A stretch of 8,419 nt of DNA from an uncultured Bacilli bacterium (GTDB taxonomy: Bacteria > Bacillota_I > Bacilli_A > RF39 > UBA660): contig CAKPFH010000047.1 in the NCBI GenBank assembly GCA_934153655.1, positions 1 through 8,419 of the forward strand, in the 5' to 3' direction. The notes beneath the pieces are model-generated. The model did not search any database. It saw only the letters and a list, made by a program, of their open reading frames with translations, and was not told where the DNA came from. Positions 4,925-8,419 of the stretch are shown here, piece after piece (the first letter of the stretch is position 1; the number at the start of each line of letters is the position of its first letter). Both the position numbers and the translations under genes were made by a program.

Positions 4925-6951
4925 AATATACTTATAAAATAACAGGTTTAGACTGCGCTAACTGTGCTAAAAAAATTGAAGATTATTTAAATAAAGATGA
5001 AAGATTTCAAGACGTTGTTTTAAACTTTTCAACATCTAAACTAACTTATGAAACAAATATTTCTAATTCTTTTGAAGTAATAAACGAAATAATTAATAAA
5101 TTAGAACCGGGTTCTAAATTAATTAAAACTAAAGAAAAGACTAGAAAAGAATATTCTGTTTCTTTAGTAATAATTGCTTTACTATTCTTTTGTCTTGGTA
5201 ATTATCTTGATTTTAAATTTAATTATATTTTAGTTATTATATCTTATCTAATACTTTTATATAAACCTTTTAAAAAAGCTCTTCTAATGCTTATTAAAAG
5301 TCATACTATAAATGAGAATTTATTAATTGTAATATCTTGTATAGGTGCTTATTTAATTGGTTCTAAAATGGAAGGAGTTATGGTTGTTACCCTTTATCTA
5401 ATTGGAAAAATCTTAGAAGAAAAGGCGGTTAATAGAACTAGAAGATCTATTGAAGATTTAGTTTTAATTAAACAAGATTATGCTAATTTAAAAGAAAATG
5501 ATAAACTTAAAAAAATATCAGTTGAAAATGTTTTGGTTGGAGATATTTTAGGAGTTAAAAAAGGTGAGAAAGTTCCAGTTGATGGAATTGTTGTAGAAGG
5601 TTTGACTAACATGAATACAAGTAGTATAACAGGTGAATCTGAATTATTAAAAGTTAAAGAAAATGATTTAGTTTATTCAGGTTATATTAATACGGGTGAT
5701 TTAATTTATATAAAAGCAACGAAAAAATATGAAAATTCTATGGTTTTCAAAATCTTAGAACTTGTTGAAAATGCAAGTAATAGAAAAGCTTCTGTTGAAA
5801 CCAATGTTTCAAGATTAAGTCGGGTTTACACACCAATTATTTTAGTGCTTGCAATTTTAACTTATGTTTTCTTACCAATTATTGGTAAAGTTAGTTATGA
5901 AGAAAGTTTATATAGAGCTTTGACTTTCTTAGTTATATCTTGTCCATGTGCTATTGCTATTAGTGTACCTTTATCATATTTTACCGGTCTTGGAGTTAGT
6001 AGTAAAAAAGGAATTCTTATAAAAGGAAGCAATTATTTAGATAATTTATCTAAATTAAACAAAATAATATTTGATAAAACTGGTACTTTAACAACAGGTG
6101 AGTTAACTGTTTCATCTTTAAAAATTTTCGATAATGAATATGATGAAAACGAATTAATTAATATAATAGTATCAGGAGAATTACTATCTAATCATCCAAT
6201 TGCAAGTTCAATTATAAAACTAAAAAAAACTAAGGAAAAAGCTTTAAAAGTAAGCGATTTCAAGGAAATTGAAGGAATGGGAATTACTTATAAAATAGAT
6301 GATATGAAAGTTATGATTGGTAATTCTAAACTATGTAATTGTAAAATAGATACGGATATTCATGTTAATATTAATAATAAACATGTAGCATCTCTTGTTT
6401 TAACTGATGAAATTAAAGAGAATACAAAAGATGTTATAGATTATTTAAAAGAAAATAAAGTAGAAACTTTCATGTTTACCGGTGATAAAAAAGAAAAAGC
6501 TTTAAAACTTGGTAATAGTTTAAATCTTGATAAAGTTTACTATGAAATGCTTCCTACAGATAAATTTAGTATGTATGAAAAAGTAAGTAAAGATAATGAA
6601 ATTATTGCTTATGTAGGTGATGGTGTTAATGATGCTCCCGTTTTAAAACGTGCAACTATTGGTATTTCTATGGGAGCCTTAGGATCTGATGCTGCTATTT
6701 CTGTTTCGGATATCGTTATCATGAATGATAATTTAAAAAGTATTGAAGAAGGCATAAAAATAAGTAAATACACGAATTTTATTATCAAAGAAAACTTAAT
6801 TGGAGCTTTATCAGTTAAAGTATTAATACTTATTTTAAGTATCTTTGGTTATGCTAGTATGTGGCTTGCTGTTTTAGCTGATACCGGTCTTACTGTTTTA
6901 TGTATTTTAAATACTTTAAGAATAATTGTAAAATTTAAGAAAGAAAAATAA
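4921..6951 (+). CDS. cadA: P1B-type heavy-metal ATPase, Zn/Cd/Pb class
   Basis: Membrane pump that exports soft metal ions using ATP. The 676-residue product has an N-terminal metal-binding domain with GLDCANC (9-15), then about eight membrane helices (near 80-97, 100-116, 132-147, 148-164, 302-322, 331-356, 622-643, 645-667). Catalytic motifs are TGES (237-240), the CPC metal site (341-343), phosphorylated D385 in DKTGT, the HP motif (425-426) and GDGVNDAP (566-573). Asp before the first CxxC cysteine, Lys633 in helix 7 and Asp654 in helix 8 (LADTG) match ZntA/CadA; the Asn/Tyr and Met/Ser signatures of copper pumps are absent. It starts with GTG at 4921 after AGGAGG (4910-4915), overlapping the csoR stop, and shares the csoR promoter. 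The gene symbol denotes the class, not proven metal specificity. Confidence 0.93.
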   Translation: MKYTYKITGLDCANCAKKIEDYLNKDERFQDVVLNFSTSKLTYETNISNSFEVINEIINKLEPGSKLIKTKEKTRKEYSVSLVIIALLFFCLGNYLDFKFNYILVIISYLILLYKPFKKALLMLIKSHTINENLLIVISCIGAYLIGSKMEGVMVVTLYLIGKILEEKAVNRTRRSIEDLVLIKQDYANLKENDKLKKISVENVLVGDILGVKKGEKVPVDGIVVEGLTNMNTSSITGESELLKVKENDLVYSGYINTGDLIYIKATKKYENSMVFKILELVENASNRKASVETNVSRLSRVYTPIILVLAILTYVFLPIIGKVSYEESLYRALTFLVISCPCAIAISVPLSYFTGLGVSSKKGILIKGSNYLDNLSKLNKIIFDKTGTLTTGELTVSSLKIFDNEYDENELINIIVSGELLSNHPIASSIIKLKKTKEKALKVSDFKEIEGMGITYKIDDMKVMIGNSKLCNCKIDTDIHVNINNKHVASLVLTDEIKENTKDVIDYLKENKVETFMFTGDKKEKALKLGNSLNLDKVYYEMLPTDKFSMYEKVSKDNEIIAYVGDGVNDAPVLKRATIGISMGALGSDAAISVSDIVIMNDNLKSIEEGIKISKYTNFIIKENLIGALSVKVLILILSIFGYASMWLAVLADTGLTVLCILNTLRIIVKFKKEK

Positions 6952-6954
6952 TTT

Positions 6955-6987
6955 AAATGGCATTTATCTAAAAAATAAATGTCATTT
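6955..6987 (+). terminator. Intrinsic terminator after the ATPase gene
   Basis: A 13-bp stem with one G-T wobble pairs 6955-6967 with 6975-6987 around a 7-base CTAAAAA loop. The arm cores are GGCATTTAT and ATAAATGTC. The 3' arm runs into TTTTCT. It starts three bases after the ATPase stop and closes the metal operon. Confidence 0.75.
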
Positions 6988-7023
6988 TCTGTGTATTTAG
7001 TACCAATTTTTTCTAAAATAATA

Positions 7024-7034
7024 TATAATATAAT
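7024..7034 (+). promoter_or_regulatory. Probable -10 region of murE
   Basis: Two overlapping perfect TATAAT hexamers (7024-7029 and 7029-7034) lie 16-26 bases before the murE ATG, in the only gap between the ATPase terminator and murE. No good -35 box is seen at the right distance; the region around 7000-7012 matches TTGACA poorly. The leader would be about 9-14 bases, as at the other promoters here. Confidence 0.45.
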
Positions 7035-7049
7035 AGATGGTGATAAAAT

Positions 7050-8419
7050 ATGAAGAAATTAAGTGATTTTTTTGAAGTAGAAAATGATGTTTTTGTTAAT
7101 GATATTGTAATAGATAGTAGATTAGTTAAAAAGAATGATATGTTTGTTTGTGTTAAAGGAATTAATTCCGATAGACATGATTTTATACCGGTATCAATTG
7201 AAAATGGAGCAAGTTGTATAGTGGGGTCTAAAGATATTAAGTGTAGTGTTCCTTATATTAAAGTAGATAATCCTAATGCTATTTTAGTCGATTTATGCAA
7301 AAAGAATTATGACTTTGATGACTCTTTAAAAATAATTGGTGTAACCGGAACTGATGGAAAAACTACAACAACTACTTGTGTTCAAACTTTAATAGGTAGT
7401 GATTTATGTGGTTATATAGGTACTAATGGTATATCTTGTAAAAAGTTTAGTGATACTTCTAATAATTCAACTCCTGATCCAACAATTCTTTATAAAAATT
7501 TTAAAAGATTTAAAGATGCAGGATGTAAATATGTTGTTATGGAAGCAAGTAGTGAAGGCTTATATAGAAATAGATTAGATGGTCTTGATTTTATAGTAGG
7601 AGCTTATACAAATGTTACTTGGGAACATATAAATGTTCATAAGACTTTTGAAAATTATTTAAATACCAAGGTTAGCTTAGTAGATAAATGTAAAGACTAT
7701 TTTATTGTAAATCTTGATGAAGAAAATCATGAAAAATTCATGAAACCGGGTAAAAAAATTCTTAGTTATGGAACTAAAGAAATATGTGATTTATATATTA
7801 AAAATTATCATGTTGAAGATAGATATACTAATGTAACATTTATATATGATAAAAAAGAATATACTTTCATATCTCCTCTTCTTGGTAAATTTAATGTTTA
7901 TAACTTAGCTTGTAGTATGTTAATTTGCTTATCTCTTGGTTTTAGTATGGAAGATTTGATTAAAAATGTTTTAGATATTGATGTATCAGGAAGAATGGAA
8001 GTAATTGATATGGGGCAACCTTTCAAGGTATTAGTTGATTATGCTCATACTCCAAATGCAATTGAAGCTGTTTTAGAATTTGTTCATACTTTAAATGTTG
8101 ATAAATCCATTGTTGTAGTGGGTTCAGCTGGTGAAAGAGATATTAAAAAAAGACCAGTTATGGGAAGTACTGTTATTAAAAATGCTAGCTATGCAATTTT
8201 CACCTCAGATGACCCAAGAAGTGAAGATCCTTATGTAATTGCAAGTCAAATGGCAGCTAATATTAAAGATAAATCAAAATATGAAATAGAAACTGATAGA
8301 AGTTTAGCAATTAAAAAAGCAATTGATATGGCAGGAGATAATGATATTGTTTTAGCTCTTGGAAAAGGTAATGAAAAATGTCAAAAACTAGCAACTGGTC
8401 CAATTTATTATAATGATAT
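7050..8419 (+). CDS. murE: MurE-family Mur ligase (partial, 3' end outside window)
   Basis: Cytoplasmic ligase that adds the third amino acid (diaminopimelate or lysine) to UDP-MurNAc-dipeptide in peptidoglycan synthesis. The frame is open from ATG 7050, after GGTGAT (7039-7044), to the window end: 456 codons of an expected ~480-500. It has an N-terminal substrate domain with VIDSRLVKKNDMFVCVKG (20-37), the ATP loop GVTGTDGKTTT (97-107), K207 as the likely carbamylated lysine, GKFNVYNLACS (279-289), SGRMEVIDMGQPFKVLVDYA (313-332) and KRPVMG (367-372). DDPR (387-390) stands where DAP-adding enzymes have DNPR and Lys-adding ones differ, so DAP is weakly favoured. Several core motifs are altered: MEASSEG for EVSSHA, TWEHINVH for the usual T-x-DHLDxH, and GKGNE for GKGHE. 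A related divergent Mur ligase is possible. Confidence 0.88.
   Translation, partial: MKKLSDFFEVENDVFVNDIVIDSRLVKKNDMFVCVKGINSDRHDFIPVSIENGASCIVGSKDIKCSVPYIKVDNPNAILVDLCKKNYDFDDSLKIIGVTGTDGKTTTTTCVQTLIGSDLCGYIGTNGISCKKFSDTSNNSTPDPTILYKNFKRFKDAGCKYVVMEASSEGLYRNRLDGLDFIVGAYTNVTWEHINVHKTFENYLNTKVSLVDKCKDYFIVNLDEENHEKFMKPGKKILSYGTKEICDLYIKNYHVEDRYTNVTFIYDKKEYTFISPLLGKFNVYNLACSMLICLSLGFSMEDLIKNVLDIDVSGRMEVIDMGQPFKVLVDYAHTPNAIEAVLEFVHTLNVDKSIVVVGSAGERDIKKRPVMGSTVIKNASYAIFTSDDPRSEDPYVIASQMAANIKDKSKYEIETDRSLAIKKAIDMAGDNDIVLALGKGNEKCQKLATGPIYYND

Noticed and set aside
4921..6951. Calling the ATPase a copper exporter (CopA) because it follows csoR
   Set aside because: DCxxC, Lys633 and Asp654 in the last two membrane helices are the Zn/Cd/Pb signature, and the copper-specific Asn/Tyr and Met/Ser residues are absent.
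1..8419. Mycoplasma-type genetic code (TGA as Trp), suspected from the very low GC
   Set aside because: TGA ends rnhB, cdd and csoR at the expected family lengths, and Trp is written as TGG in era, yqzL, the ATPase and murE.

Overview
The window reads as an ordinary chromosomal segment of a very AT-rich Bacillota (Firmicutes) bacterium with a compact genome. All genes lie on the + strand, with short gaps or overlaps. The order cdd-era-yqzL-recO, with yqeY just upstream, is the typical Bacilli/Clostridia housekeeping arrangement. TGA is used as a true stop (rnhB, cdd, yqzL, csoR) and TGG encodes Trp, so the code is the standard bacterial one, not the Mycoplasma one. A wall-bearing, low-GC lineage near Erysipelotrichia or the uncultured gut Bacilli would fit; this placement is inferred.

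Layout. (1) 35-3221 is a housekeeping cluster: yqeY, rnhB (RNase HII), cdd (cytidine deaminase), era (ribosome-assembly GTPase), a tiny yqzL-like gene, and recO (recombination mediator). Four genes are joined by overlaps or a 1-base gap; yqzL overlaps recO by 35 nt. (2) 3226-3487 is a single ferredoxin gene with its own promoter and an A/T-stem terminator. (3) 3504-4605 is a stand-alone gene with a near-consensus promoter and terminator. It encodes a helix-turn-helix domain fused to a calcineurin-like metallophosphoesterase; I do not recognise a specific function. (4) 4608-6988 is a metal-resistance operon: a CsoR/DUF156 repressor, then a P1B-type ATPase, under a promoter whose spacer holds a near-perfect CsoR-type palindrome. 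The repressor has copper-type Cys-His-Cys ligands, while the ATPase has Zn/Cd/Pb-type signatures. (5) 7050-8419 is the first ~456 codons of a Mur ligase (MurE family), cut by the window end.

I see no rRNA, tRNA, CRISPR array, insertion sequence, prophage or attachment site, and no gene-free stretch over 300 bases. The most interesting points are the repressor/ATPase metal mismatch, the HTH-phosphoesterase fusion with an altered metal-site motif, the hidden yqzL gene, a divergent MurE, and a recurring design in which the -10 box sits almost directly against the ribosome binding site. I found no convincing wholly new multi-gene system.
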